NCBI GenBank assembly: GCA_947168785.1
Contig: CAMVNL010000079.1
Span: forward strand, 1-8,259
From: an uncultured Clostridia bacterium
GTDB lineage: Bacteria; Bacillota; Clostridia; Oscillospirales; Acutalibacteraceae
DNA: 8,259 nt
Direction of reading: 5' to 3'
A model generated the notes under the pieces. The model saw nothing but the letters and a program-made list of their open reading frames with translations, had not been told where the DNA came from and searched no databases. The translations under genes and the position numbers were made by a program. Below, piece after piece: positions 1 to 6,819 of this stretch (positions are counted from its first letter, which is position 1; each line of letters opens with the position of its first letter).

Positions 1-153
1 CATGCCGATGAACAGCAGCTTTTTGCGCTTCTTCAGCTTCGGGTCCGGCGTCTCCGTCTCCTTCAGCTTGCCTTTGGTGAAAATAAAACCGACGAGGCAC
101 GCGGCAAAGATCACCGCGCCCACCGCCGCTTCAATGATCGTTTTTGTCTCCAT
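1..153 (-). CDS. Small membrane protein, C-terminus beyond window edge
   Basis: I do not recognise this protein. The first 51 codons are visible from the ATG at 153-151. A strong Shine-Dalgarno GGGAGGAGG (162-170) sits about 8 nt upstream, so the start is well supported. Residues about 5-25 (IIEAAVGAVIFAACLVGFIF) form a hydrophobic, probably membrane-spanning helix. A charged stretch follows (KGKLKETETPDPKLKKRKK, residues 27-45), and then LLFIGM, which may begin a second helix where the window ends. The layout suggests a small integral membrane protein with a basic cytoplasmic loop. It has its own strong promoter (244-272) with a palindrome between the boxes, so it appears to be the first gene of a separately controlled unit. 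Function cannot be inferred from what is visible. Confidence 0.75.
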   Translation of the reverse strand, partial: METKTIIEAAVGAVIFAACLVGFIFTKGKLKETETPDPKLKKRKKLLFIGM

Positions 154-172
154 TGTTTTCGCCTCCTCCCTG

Positions 173-190
173 TGCCGGCTGTGGCCGGCA
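173..190 (-). promoter_or_regulatory. Leader hairpin just upstream of a ribosome binding site
   Basis: A 7-bp perfect stem (TGCCGGC/GCCGGCA) with a TGTG loop lies 3 nt upstream of the GGGAGGAGG ribosome site of the gene at 1-153. It lies within the roughly 85-nt untranslated leader predicted from the promoter at 244-272. A smaller GC-rich inverted repeat (198-211) precedes it. The hairpin does not cover the Shine-Dalgarno, so it may only stabilise the message. Seen in sequence; any role is inference. Confidence 0.4.
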
Positions 191-243
191 ATAATATTCG
201 CCCTGGGGCGAGAGAATCGATCTAAAAAACTATTGTGATGAAC

Positions 244-272
244 ATTATAACTAATCAAATTAGTTTTGTCAA
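244..272 (-). promoter_or_regulatory. Consensus sigma-A promoter for the gene at 1-153
   Basis: Read on the minus strand, a perfect TTGACA (267-272) is followed after exactly 17 nt (250-266) by a perfect TATAAT (244-249). This predicts transcription starting near 237 and a leader of about 85 nt. Both hexamers match the housekeeping consensus completely, so the promoter should be strong unless repressed. The spacer is filled by a palindrome listed separately, which suggests repression by an operator-binding protein. Confidence 0.85.
249..265. promoter_or_regulatory. Palindromic operator between -35 and -10
   Basis: AACTAATCAAATTAGTT is a perfect inverted repeat with 7-bp arms and a 3-nt centre, filling nearly the whole spacer of the promoter at 244-272. 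A dimeric helix-turn-helix repressor (MarR or TetR type) bound here would block RNA polymerase directly. Its sequence differs from the TGACA-type palindromes at 7509-7590, so a different regulator is expected, probably not the TetR encoded in this window. Confidence 0.6.
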
Positions 273-279
273 GAGGTAT

Positions 280-322
280 TTAAGGCAACACCGCAAAATT
301 CGGGGGTGCGGTGTTGCCTTAA
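280..322. terminator. 15-bp stem palindrome after the 328-591 gene
   Basis: Arms 280-294 and 308-322 pair perfectly (TTAAGGCAACACCGC against its complement) around a 13-nt loop. The hairpin starts 5 nt after the stop codon of the minus-strand gene at 328-591, which is the right place for its terminator. On that strand it is followed by ATACCTC rather than a T-run, so it is not a textbook intrinsic terminator. The stem's terminal A/T pairs may contribute. It also ends only 8 nt before the -35 box of the next promoter. It could instead be a copy of a dispersed palindromic element. Confidence 0.55.
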
Positions 323-327
323 CGCCG

Positions 328-591
328 TCACCGTTTTTTCCGCAGCGTCAGGAACCCGTAGAGGAAGATGGACGGGAACAGGCCGAGCCCGAAACCCACG
401 GCGGCGCCGGTCACGTAATCCCGGAAGCACAGGAACAGCAGCGCGAAGGCCCCGGCGTACAGGGCCAGCTTAGCCAGCAGCATCCCTATTGCCGTCAGCG
501 GCTTGCTTTCAAAGACGGAACGAAACAGCACCGTGTCCAGATAAAATTGAAAAACCGCCACGGCAGCGGCAACAACGGCAGCGATGATCAT
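328..591 (-). CDS. Small three-helix membrane protein, unknown function
   Basis: I do not recognise this 87-aa protein. It is very hydrophobic, with three probable transmembrane segments: the N-terminal MIIAAVVAAAVAVFQF stretch, a central segment from about LTAIGMLLAKLAL to ALLFLCF, and a C-terminal segment from YVTGAAVGFGLGLF to FLYGFLTL. It ends in the basic tail RKKR. I chose the ATG at 591-589 because GGTGGG lies about 7 nt upstream. An in-frame ATG at 609 would add MTGGFV but has no convincing ribosome site. The gene has its own promoter (633-661), lies downstream of the ABC operon's terminator and is followed by the palindrome at 280-322, so it is probably monocistronic. Its size and helix count recall small membrane proteins such as ATP synthase subunit I, but I see no motif supporting that. 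Confidence 0.7.
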   Translation of the reverse strand: MIIAAVVAAAVAVFQFYLDTVLFRSVFESKPLTAIGMLLAKLALYAGAFALLFLCFRDYVTGAAVGFGLGLFPSIFLYGFLTLRKKR

Positions 592-632
592 AACAAACCC
601 ACCCGTCATCCGTTATGGATCGATTTGTTCGC

Positions 633-661
633 ATTATAATCTTTTATTATAAATAAATCAA
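633..661 (-). promoter_or_regulatory. Sigma-A promoter for the small membrane protein
   Basis: On the minus strand TTGATT (656-661) and TATAAT (633-638) are separated by exactly 17 nt in a very AT-rich stretch. The predicted start near 626 gives a leader of about 35 nt to the ATG at 591, or 17 nt to the ATG at 609. A second TATAAT lies at 664-669 without a good -35. It makes the small membrane protein independent of the ABC operon, which terminates at 721-753. Confidence 0.75.
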
Positions 662-720
662 GTATTATAAGCAATTTTTTGTTAGTTATAAGAAACATTT
701 TTGGCGGCATTGTCCGCGGT

Positions 721-753
721 AAAAAGATCCCTGAACGTTGCCGTTCAGGGATC
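721..753 (-). terminator. Intrinsic terminator of the TetR/surface protein/ABC operon
   Basis: A perfect 12-bp stem (GATCCCTGAACG, arms 726-737 and 742-753) with a 4-nt loop is followed on the minus strand by TTTTT (721-725). It starts 9 nt after the TAA of the ABC transporter gene. Stem, short loop and U-run make a textbook Rho-independent terminator, closing the three-gene operon. Confidence 0.92.
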
Positions 754-762
754 CGCAGTTGC

Positions 763-3549
763 TTATTCCGTCCGCAGGGCTTCCACCGGGTCTTTCTTGG
801 CCGCGATGGAGGAGGGGACGAGGCCCGCAATGAAGGTGAGGAAGACGCTGATGCCCACCAGGATCACGCCCGCGATCCACGGCAGCTGGGCCGCCGCGCC
901 GGTCTGGGTAAAGTAGTGCAGCGCCATATTGATGGGGATCTCCAGTATCAGCGTGGCGATAATGCCGATGATACCCGCCCCGAGGCCGATGGTGACGGTC
1001 TCCGCGTTGAACACGCTGGCGATATCCTTCTTGGAAGCGCCGATGCTGCGCAGGATGCCGATCTCCTTGGTCCGCTCCAGCACGGAGGTGTAGGTGATGA
1101 TGCCGATCATGACGGAGGAGACCACCAGGGAGATGGCGACGAAGGCCACCAGCACGCAGGTGACGATGTTCAGCACGTTGGTGACGGTGCCCATCAGCAT
1201 GCCCACGTAGTCGGTTACGGTGACGGTGTAGCCGATGTAGCCCTGTTCCTCCATCTTCTCGTTGTACTGGGTCACCATGGCGTTGATCTCATCCTTATCC
1301 TCAAAGGATTTGGGATAGATGTAGATGGAGGTGGGGGTATCCTCGGTGGAATAACCCAGCGAGGCGAGGGTGGTTTCCAGCGTGCCGTTCTCGTTGATGG
1401 TGTCAAGGTAGGCCTGCTTGAAGGCCAGCACCTGATCGTCGGTCAGAAAGCCCTCCATGATCTTTTTCTGCAGGGCGGTCATGTCGCTGAAATCCATCAG
1501 ATCGGTGATGTCAAAGTGGAGAATGTCGATCTGGGACAGGTCGATATCCTTCAGCATGCTCATAAAGGGGGAGAGGTTCAGCTTGGTGTAGTCGATCTGG
1601 GTCAGGTCGATATCCGCCAGATCGAAGTCGTTGACCGTCAGGGTGTTGAACTCGGTGCCGGAGATTACGTCCACGGCGGGGTTTGCCAGCTGGGCGCTGA
1701 CCACTTCGCTGGCGGCGGTGGCTTCCAGCGCGTAGTCCATCAGGTCTGTGGTATAGCCGATGGTGCCGGTGCCGGTGGAAAGCACGTTGGAGGGATCGGG
1801 ACGCAGAATGCCTACGATTTTGATCTGCATGGCGTTTTCCGCCAGCTGGCGCACGAACAGCGCATTGTCCCGGTGGTCCGCCCAATGGCCGGTGGCGGGA
1901 TCCTTTTCAAAATACTGATAGTTGAGTACCAGACGGAAATCCATGTTCAGGATCTCGTCGTAGGTGACGGATTCCAGCTCGGTGGTCTCCAGCTCGCTGC
2001 CCTGGGCGATGACCTGCACCATGTCGGTCATAAACTCGTTCTGGTCCTTCAGACCGAGGGCGTACATGATCAGCTCGTTGACCTCGTTGTTCTTGTCCAC
2101 GATCAGCACCACCTCGTCCTTGTCCTCGGGCAGGCGGCCGGCGATGATGTCATACTGCCGGCTCAGCAGCTCGTTGTCGCCCACCAGCTCCGTCCAGGTG
2201 TCGGTGGCGGAGGCGCTGAACAGGTTGCTCATGGAGGAGGTCATGGCGGCGGTGCTGGCGTCCTGGCTGCCGGCGGATTCCATCATGGTGCTGTAGACCG
2301 TGTTGGGGTTGACCTGCACCATGTCGCTGCCGCTTTCGCCCGCATCCATTCGGTAGATGTTCAGCGGGGTGGAATATTTATACTGGATGTCGTTGCACAG
2401 TTCGTCGAATTTCTCCCGGTTGTCTTCGATATATTTGCGGAAGCTCTTCAGGTTGTTGCTGGCGGCCTGGGCCACGAAGGTGTTGATCATCTCGGTGAAG
2501 GTGTTGTTCACGTAGATCTTGTCCAGCTCGTGCTCCACCGTCAGCACGCTTTTGCCCAAATCCGTCAGGGCGGAAAGCACGTTGTTCATATCCACGGCCT
2601 GCCGCTCCACGCTCATGGGCAGGGCCAGCATCATGTCGTTCTGCACCTTGTCGATATACCGCTCGATACCGTTGCTGAGCGCCAGCACCAGCGCGATGCC
2701 GATGATGCCGATGCTGCCGGCAAAGGCGGTGAGAAAGGTGCGGCCCTTTTTCGTGGTCAGGTTGCGCAGGCTCAGGGAAAAGGCGGTGAAGGTGGACATG
2801 GAGGGCTTTTTGCCCTTCTTTTTCTCCGCCTCCATCTTCTCCTCCTCGGCGATGTAGTCGCCGTAGGTGGGCTCAAAGGGCATGGTGTCGTCGGTGATCA
2901 GGCCGTCCAGCGCGCTGATGATGCGGGTGGAATACTGCTCCGCCAGCTGCGGGTTGTGGGTGACCATGATGATCAGCTTGTTGTGGGAGATGTTTTTCAG
3001 GATCTCCATGATCTGCACGCTGGTTTCGCTGTCAAGGGCGCCGGTGGGTTCGTCCGCCAGAATGATATCCGGGTCGTTGATCAGAGCGCGGGCGATGGCC
3101 ACGCGCTGCATCTGGCCGCCGGACATCTGGCTGGGCTTTTTGTTGATCTGCTCGCCCAGGCCTACCTGCTCCAGCGCCTTGACGGCCCGCTCGCGCCGTT
3201 CTTTCTTTGAAACGCCTGAGAGGGTCAGCGCCAGCTCCACGTTGGCCAGCACCGTCTGGTGGGGGATCAGGTTATAGCTCTGGAACACGAAGCCGATGGA
3301 ATGGTTGCGGTAGGTGTCCCAATCTTCGTCGGTGAACTCCTTGGTGGATTTTCCGTTGATGACAAGATCGCCGGAGGTATAGCGGTCCAGGCCGCCGATG
3401 ATGTTCAGCAGGGTGGTCTTGCCGCAGCCGGAGGGGCCGAGGATGGAGACGAACTCGTTTTCACGGAAATTGATGTTGACGCCCTTCAGCGCCTGCACGG
3501 TGGTGTCGCCCGCCTCGTAATCCTTGACGATATCTTTCAGTATCAGCAT
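763..3549 (-). CDS. MacB/FtsX-type ABC transporter, ATPase fused to permease
   Basis: This 928-aa protein has an N-terminal ABC ATPase with Walker A GPSGCGKTT (38-46), Q-loop Q90, signature SGGQMQRV (143-150), Walker B IILADEP with D166/E167, D-loop ALDS (171-174) and H-loop H198. All key residues are intact, so ATP hydrolysis is expected. A charged linker (about 225-255) leads to TM1 (about 272-294), an extracellular domain of roughly 490 residues, and three C-terminal helices (about 790-820, 850-876, 889-916) with the FtsX/MacB-family hallmarks ERTKEIGILRSIGASKKDI and the ending DPVEALRTE. Four helices with a large ectodomain is the MacB (type VII) architecture, which drives substrate export or mechanotransmission rather than channelling. 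The ectodomain is much larger than in typical MacB proteins of about 650 aa. The gene starts inside the stop codon of the preceding gene. The substrate is unknown; antimicrobial peptide, lipid or drug export are all possible. Confidence 0.93.
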   Translation of the reverse strand: MLILKDIVKDYEAGDTTVQALKGVNINFRENEFVSILGPSGCGKTTLLNIIGGLDRYTSGDLVINGKSTKEFTDEDWDTYRNHSIGFVFQSYNLIPHQTVLANVELALTLSGVSKKERRERAVKALEQVGLGEQINKKPSQMSGGQMQRVAIARALINDPDIILADEPTGALDSETSVQIMEILKNISHNKLIIMVTHNPQLAEQYSTRIISALDGLITDDTMPFEPTYGDYIAEEEKMEAEKKKGKKPSMSTFTAFSLSLRNLTTKKGRTFLTAFAGSIGIIGIALVLALSNGIERYIDKVQNDMMLALPMSVERQAVDMNNVLSALTDLGKSVLTVEHELDKIYVNNTFTEMINTFVAQAASNNLKSFRKYIEDNREKFDELCNDIQYKYSTPLNIYRMDAGESGSDMVQVNPNTVYSTMMESAGSQDASTAAMTSSMSNLFSASATDTWTELVGDNELLSRQYDIIAGRLPEDKDEVVLIVDKNNEVNELIMYALGLKDQNEFMTDMVQVIAQGSELETTELESVTYDEILNMDFRLVLNYQYFEKDPATGHWADHRDNALFVRQLAENAMQIKIVGILRPDPSNVLSTGTGTIGYTTDLMDYALEATAASEVVSAQLANPAVDVISGTEFNTLTVNDFDLADIDLTQIDYTKLNLSPFMSMLKDIDLSQIDILHFDITDLMDFSDMTALQKKIMEGFLTDDQVLAFKQAYLDTINENGTLETTLASLGYSTEDTPTSIYIYPKSFEDKDEINAMVTQYNEKMEEQGYIGYTVTVTDYVGMLMGTVTNVLNIVTCVLVAFVAISLVVSSVMIGIITYTSVLERTKEIGILRSIGASKKDIASVFNAETVTIGLGAGIIGIIATLILEIPINMALHYFTQTGAAAQLPWIAGVILVGISVFLTFIAGLVPSSIAAKKDPVEALRTE

Positions 3550-6500
3550 TATCTGCGCCCTCCTTTGGGGTTGTTCTTGTTGGCCTCTTTCATGGCCTTT
3601 GCGTAGATCCGCTCCGTCTTGAGCCGGTTTTTCTCCGCTTCCTTCACTGCTTTGGCCTGCGCCTTGTTCAGCTGCTCCGCCCGTTTCGGCGTCATGGTGA
3701 CGGAGGCCTCAAACCGCTGAGGCGCGGGGGCGTGCTTCGCGGCGGGCGCGCCGGGGGCGTAACGGGGGGCGGGCGGCTGCGCCTGCCGGGTCTGCGCCGG
3801 ATGCGGATGGGCCGGCTGCGGCGCGCGGGGGGCGGAAGCCGTCGTCGAGGGCTGCCGCTGGCTCTGCGGCGCCGGAGCGGTGTGCGCCGTATTCAGCGGG
3901 GCCGCTTCCGTGCGGGCCGCCAGCGCGGGCTGCGCCGCTTCGCTTTGCGGGTGGTGCGGCTGCGGCGCTTTGGCGGATTTCACGGCCTTTTTCCGCAGTT
4001 TCTCTTCCAGCGCCGCGTCCTTGGCGGCCTTCTTCTCCTGCGGGGTCAGCTTTTTGCGCTTCTTCGGCTGCGGTTGCGCCGCGTCGCCCGTCTGTTTTTT
4101 CTTTTCGGCCTTGGCGGGCTTCGGCTTCTTCTGCCGGCGCTCCTTCGGGGGCTTACCGGCGGCGATCCGCTTCTCGTTCTTCGCGTTGAAGCGCGCCAGG
4201 CGCTTTTCCTTCAGTTTGTCGAACTTGTTGCGCTTATCAAGATAGCGCAGAAGGAAAAAGGCCAGCGTCAGCACGGCAAGGAGCACGACGATAACGATCG
4301 CCGGGTGGTGATGCTTCTCTTTTTCATAGATGATGGTGGGGATATAGTCGTCCTCCGGCTCCACGGGCGGGGTCTCCCGGAACAGCAGGTCGTACAGCCA
4401 CTCGATGATCTCGTCGGTACTCATGCTCTCGAATTTCGTGCCGATGCTTCCCGCGTACATGGCCATCATGTCGGGCTCGTTGGGGTCTTTTTCCTCATCG
4501 CCCTGACCGGCCATCATGGAGGTCATGAAGGAGGACAGCACCTCTTTGTTTTCCTCCAGTGAGAGGGTGTTGACCAGATAGCGCAGGGCGGTGAGCAGCA
4601 CCGCGGGGCTGTTGGCCTCAATATAGGTGTAGACGGTTTCGGAGCCCTCCGCCGTCCGTTTGCTGACCAGCGTCTTCTGGGTGCCGAAGGATTCCAGCCG
4701 CCGCAGGTTGGGCTTGACCAGCTTGATCTGCAGCTCCGTCGAGGACAGGAGTTTGTCCACAAGGCTGTCGATATCCAGCGCGGAGGGGTCCATCAGGTCG
4801 CCGGAGAGCACGCCGGAGAGGCCCACCTGCTCCAGCTTGGCGGTGATGGGATAGAGGAGGTTGGACAGGCAGTTTTTCAGCCCGTCGTTATAGAGGAAGT
4901 AGACAATGTTGGGCAGCTTGGCGCAGGCGGTCTTGACCGGCGTTTCGCAGATCTGGTCCAGCAGGGCGAACACCGGTGTGAAGATATCGGTCAGCACGTT
5001 GGTCTCCGCGGTCTGCTTATACTGGGCGTAGGTCTTGATGGAGGCGGGGGGGCAGCCCAGCGCTTCCAGGATCGGGATGACGACGGAGTTGTAGCCGTCG
5101 GCGCCGTCCAGCGTGATACCGCCGAGGATCGTCAATTGCCCTTCCGCGAACAGATAGCGGAAGATGGGGGCGAAGGGGGCGAATACGTCGGCAAGGGCCT
5201 TCTGAAAGCCCTCCCGGTCGCCGTTCTCAAAGCCGAAGTCGATGGAATTGGCCGTCAGTTTGTCCCAGGAGGCGATGGAGCGCAGGGTCCGCGCCGCGTC
5301 GGGATGGGAACCCGCGATGGCGGCGGCCACGCCTGCGGGGCTGGCGTCAAGGCCGAGGATGGGCAGCGCGGCGGCGGCTTCTTCGCCGCTCAGGGCCCCG
5401 TACAGGGCGGAGACCACGGTGCCCAGCACCGAGTTGGAGTAGACCAGCGGCCGGATGGTATCGGCGATGGTGCTGCCGGGATTGCGCTCGGCGGCCACCT
5501 CGTCCAGGAAGGGGTCGATCTTTTCCAGCACCGTGGCGTAGTCCTCCAGCGTCAGGTTGGGGGTGCTGAGGATCTCGTCGCTCTTATATTCTTTATAGGT
5601 CCATTTGAAGGGGTTTGTGAAGCCGCCGCGGCTTTCGCCCAGCAGCAGCAACAGGGCTTTCACCAGCTCGTCGTCGGATTTTTCCAACAGGGGCTGCAGC
5701 AGCTTGGCGGCGTCCGCATTGGCGGCGGTAAAGCCGTCGGCGTTCAGTTTCAGGGCTTTGACCAGCCAGCCGGTCACGGTGATCAGCGCCGCCGGGCGGT
5801 CCGGGGTGAAGGCGCCGTCTTTTTCGGTCCCGCAGGCGGAAAGCTGCGCCATATCCATTTCAGGCAGCTTCAGCGTGGCGTTGGCGCCGCCGGTCAGTTT
5901 ACTGATATCCACGTCGCCGATCATGGAGGAGAGATCCATGCCCTGCAGGTTGGCGATGCCGCCCAGCAGCGCGGTGACGCCGGGAATGGTGACGATGCCG
6001 ATGCGCAGGGCCAGCGGGTCCGTTAGGGACTTGACCGCTTCCGACAGCTTTCCGCTGTTGATATACCACGCCAGCGTCGGCAGGGTGGAACAGATCCCCG
6101 TGCCGGGGGCGGCCAGCAGCCGGTCGACGGCGGCGAACAGCATCAGCACGATATTGCGGACCATGTTGTTCCGGTCCTGCGAAGCGGCCGCCGCAAAGTC
6201 GGCGGAACTCATGATGGAGGGGCAGTCCAGCGCCCGCAGCAGCGGGATGATGGTGTTGCCGTAGCCGTCGTCGCCCTTGACGGAGAGCAGCAGGTTGATC
6301 CGGGCGGTGCCGCCGCACAGCACGGCGTTCAGCAGGTTGTTGAAGGGGGAGAACATGGCCGCCACGGTGGAAGCAAAGCCGCTTTTGGTGGAAACGCCCC
6401 AGGTGAAGCTGTCGCAGACGGAAATCACGTCCTCCAGCGAAGAAAGACCGCCGATCTTTTGGCTGACGGCGGGATAGTCCGAAAGGGCCCCGGCAAGGGA

Positions 6501-6815
6501 AGCGGGGGAGACGTTCACGCCCATCAGGTTCAGGGTGGAGGCGTTGCCCGCCATTTCAGAATAGACGGATTTGAACAGGCCGTTCAGGGTGGCGTCGGAG
6601 ATGATCGCGCCGTAAAAGGTCTCGTCCAGCGATTTGCCGGTCAGCGCCACCGCCGCCGGAATCACCTTGTCAAGCTTGGGAATGGCCGCTTCGCAGTCGG
6701 CCTGGGTGACGCCCTCCGGGTAGGCGACGGCGTAGCCCCCTACGGAAAGCGCAGGGGCGAAGCAGAGCAGTATTGCCAGCGCAAAACACAGCGCCTTGTT
6801 GCGTATCAGTTTCAA
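3549..6815 (-). CDS. Single-pass surface protein with duplicated domain and basic tail
   Basis: I do not recognise a named family for this 1088-aa protein. It has an N-terminal signal peptide (basic MKLIRNK, hydrophobic core 8-25, possible cleavage after AVA, residue 31). Two homologous extracellular repeats follow (about 47-395 and 430-815), then an acidic/His linker, one transmembrane helix (about 838-857, PAIVIVVLLAVLTLAFFLLR), and a cytoplasmic tail of about 230 residues that is Lys/Arg-rich (858-948 and 1040-1088) with a Pro/Ala/Gln/His-rich middle (949-1035). The start is TTG at 6815: it is the only plausible start after the in-frame stop at 6836-6834, and GGGAG lies 8 nt upstream. It sits 4 nt after the TetR gene and overlaps the ABC gene by one base, so it is probably a partner or accessory protein of that transporter. 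That role is inference from context. Confidence 0.88.
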   Translation of the reverse strand: MKLIRNKALCFALAILLCFAPALSVGGYAVAYPEGVTQADCEAAIPKLDKVIPAAVALTGKSLDETFYGAIISDATLNGLFKSVYSEMAGNASTLNLMGVNVSPASLAGALSDYPAVSQKIGGLSSLEDVISVCDSFTWGVSTKSGFASTVAAMFSPFNNLLNAVLCGGTARINLLLSVKGDDGYGNTIIPLLRALDCPSIMSSADFAAAASQDRNNMVRNIVLMLFAAVDRLLAAPGTGICSTLPTLAWYINSGKLSEAVKSLTDPLALRIGIVTIPGVTALLGGIANLQGMDLSSMIGDVDISKLTGGANATLKLPEMDMAQLSACGTEKDGAFTPDRPAALITVTGWLVKALKLNADGFTAANADAAKLLQPLLEKSDDELVKALLLLLGESRGGFTNPFKWTYKEYKSDEILSTPNLTLEDYATVLEKIDPFLDEVAAERNPGSTIADTIRPLVYSNSVLGTVVSALYGALSGEEAAAALPILGLDASPAGVAAAIAGSHPDAARTLRSIASWDKLTANSIDFGFENGDREGFQKALADVFAPFAPIFRYLFAEGQLTILGGITLDGADGYNSVVIPILEALGCPPASIKTYAQYKQTAETNVLTDIFTPVFALLDQICETPVKTACAKLPNIVYFLYNDGLKNCLSNLLYPITAKLEQVGLSGVLSGDLMDPSALDIDSLVDKLLSSTELQIKLVKPNLRRLESFGTQKTLVSKRTAEGSETVYTYIEANSPAVLLTALRYLVNTLSLEENKEVLSSFMTSMMAGQGDEEKDPNEPDMMAMYAGSIGTKFESMSTDEIIEWLYDLLFRETPPVEPEDDYIPTIIYEKEKHHHPAIVIVVLLAVLTLAFFLLRYLDKRNKFDKLKEKRLARFNAKNEKRIAAGKPPKERRQKKPKPAKAEKKKQTGDAAQPQPKKRKKLTPQEKKAAKDAALEEKLRKKAVKSAKAPQPHHPQSEAAQPALAARTEAAPLNTAHTAPAPQSQRQPSTTASAPRAPQPAHPHPAQTRQAQPPAPRYAPGAPAAKHAPAPQRFEASVTMTPKRAEQLNKAQAKAVKEAEKNRLKTERIYAKAMKEANKNNPKGGRR
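3558..3566 (-). promoter_or_regulatory. Ribosome site inside the upstream gene, coupled ABC start
   Basis: AAAGGAGGG lies 8 nt before the ABC gene's ATG (3549-3547) and within the last codons of the surface-protein gene. The upstream stop TAA (3551-3549) shares its last A with this ATG, forming TAATG. Such an overlap normally gives translational coupling and matched synthesis of two proteins. Confidence 0.85.
4371..5528 (-). repeat. Protein repeat B of the surface protein (residues 430-815)
   Basis: Second copy, diverged from repeat A. Matching landmarks are LDASPAGVAAAI (489-500), ADGYNSVVIPILEALGCP (572-589), LTDIFTPVFALLDQICETP (608-626), AKLPNIVYFLYNDGLKNCL (632-650), SPAVLLTALRYLVNTL (736-751) and STDEIIEWLYDLLFRET (799-815). 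It carries an acidic insertion (about 770-795, QGDEEKDPNEPD) missing from repeat A, which explains the larger offset at its end. Confidence 0.75.
5631..6677 (-). repeat. Protein repeat A of the surface protein (residues 47-395)
   Basis: First copy of a domain of about 350 residues. Landmarks are VNVSPASLAGAL (100-111), DDGYGNTIIPLLRALDCP (182-199), the helical stretch MVRNIVLMLFAAVDRLLAAP (218-237), STLPTLAWYINSGKLSEAV (243-261), RPAALITVTGWLVKAL (340-355) and SDDELVKALLLLLGES (380-395). Each has a counterpart in the same order in repeat B, offset by about 389 residues in the middle and up to 419 at the end. The similarity is at protein level; I did not see long identical DNA stretches. Confidence 0.75.
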
Positions 6816-6819
6816 GCCA

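Noticed and set aside
2..238. 78-codon plus-strand frame at the left edge
   Set aside because: It lies opposite a minus-strand gene that has a strong ribosome site and consensus promoter, and it runs through that promoter leader.
235..639. 134-codon plus-strand frame
   Set aside because: It crosses the 15-bp palindrome and lies opposite the small membrane protein; the product is a Gln/Arg/His-rich shadow without a ribosome site.
679..3210. 843-codon open frame on the plus strand, opposite the ABC gene
   Set aside because: Its translation is low-complexity Gly/His/Asp/Val/Gln text with no domain, no ribosome site, and it mirrors the codon bias of a fully intact ABC transporter on the other strand. 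It is an antisense shadow.
5136..6026. 296-codon and other plus-strand frames opposite the surface protein (also 3732-4562 and 5605-6264)
   Set aside because: They are Gly/Gln/Arg- or Ser-rich shadows of the minus-strand gene, whose signal peptide, repeats and transmembrane helix make it the real coding strand.
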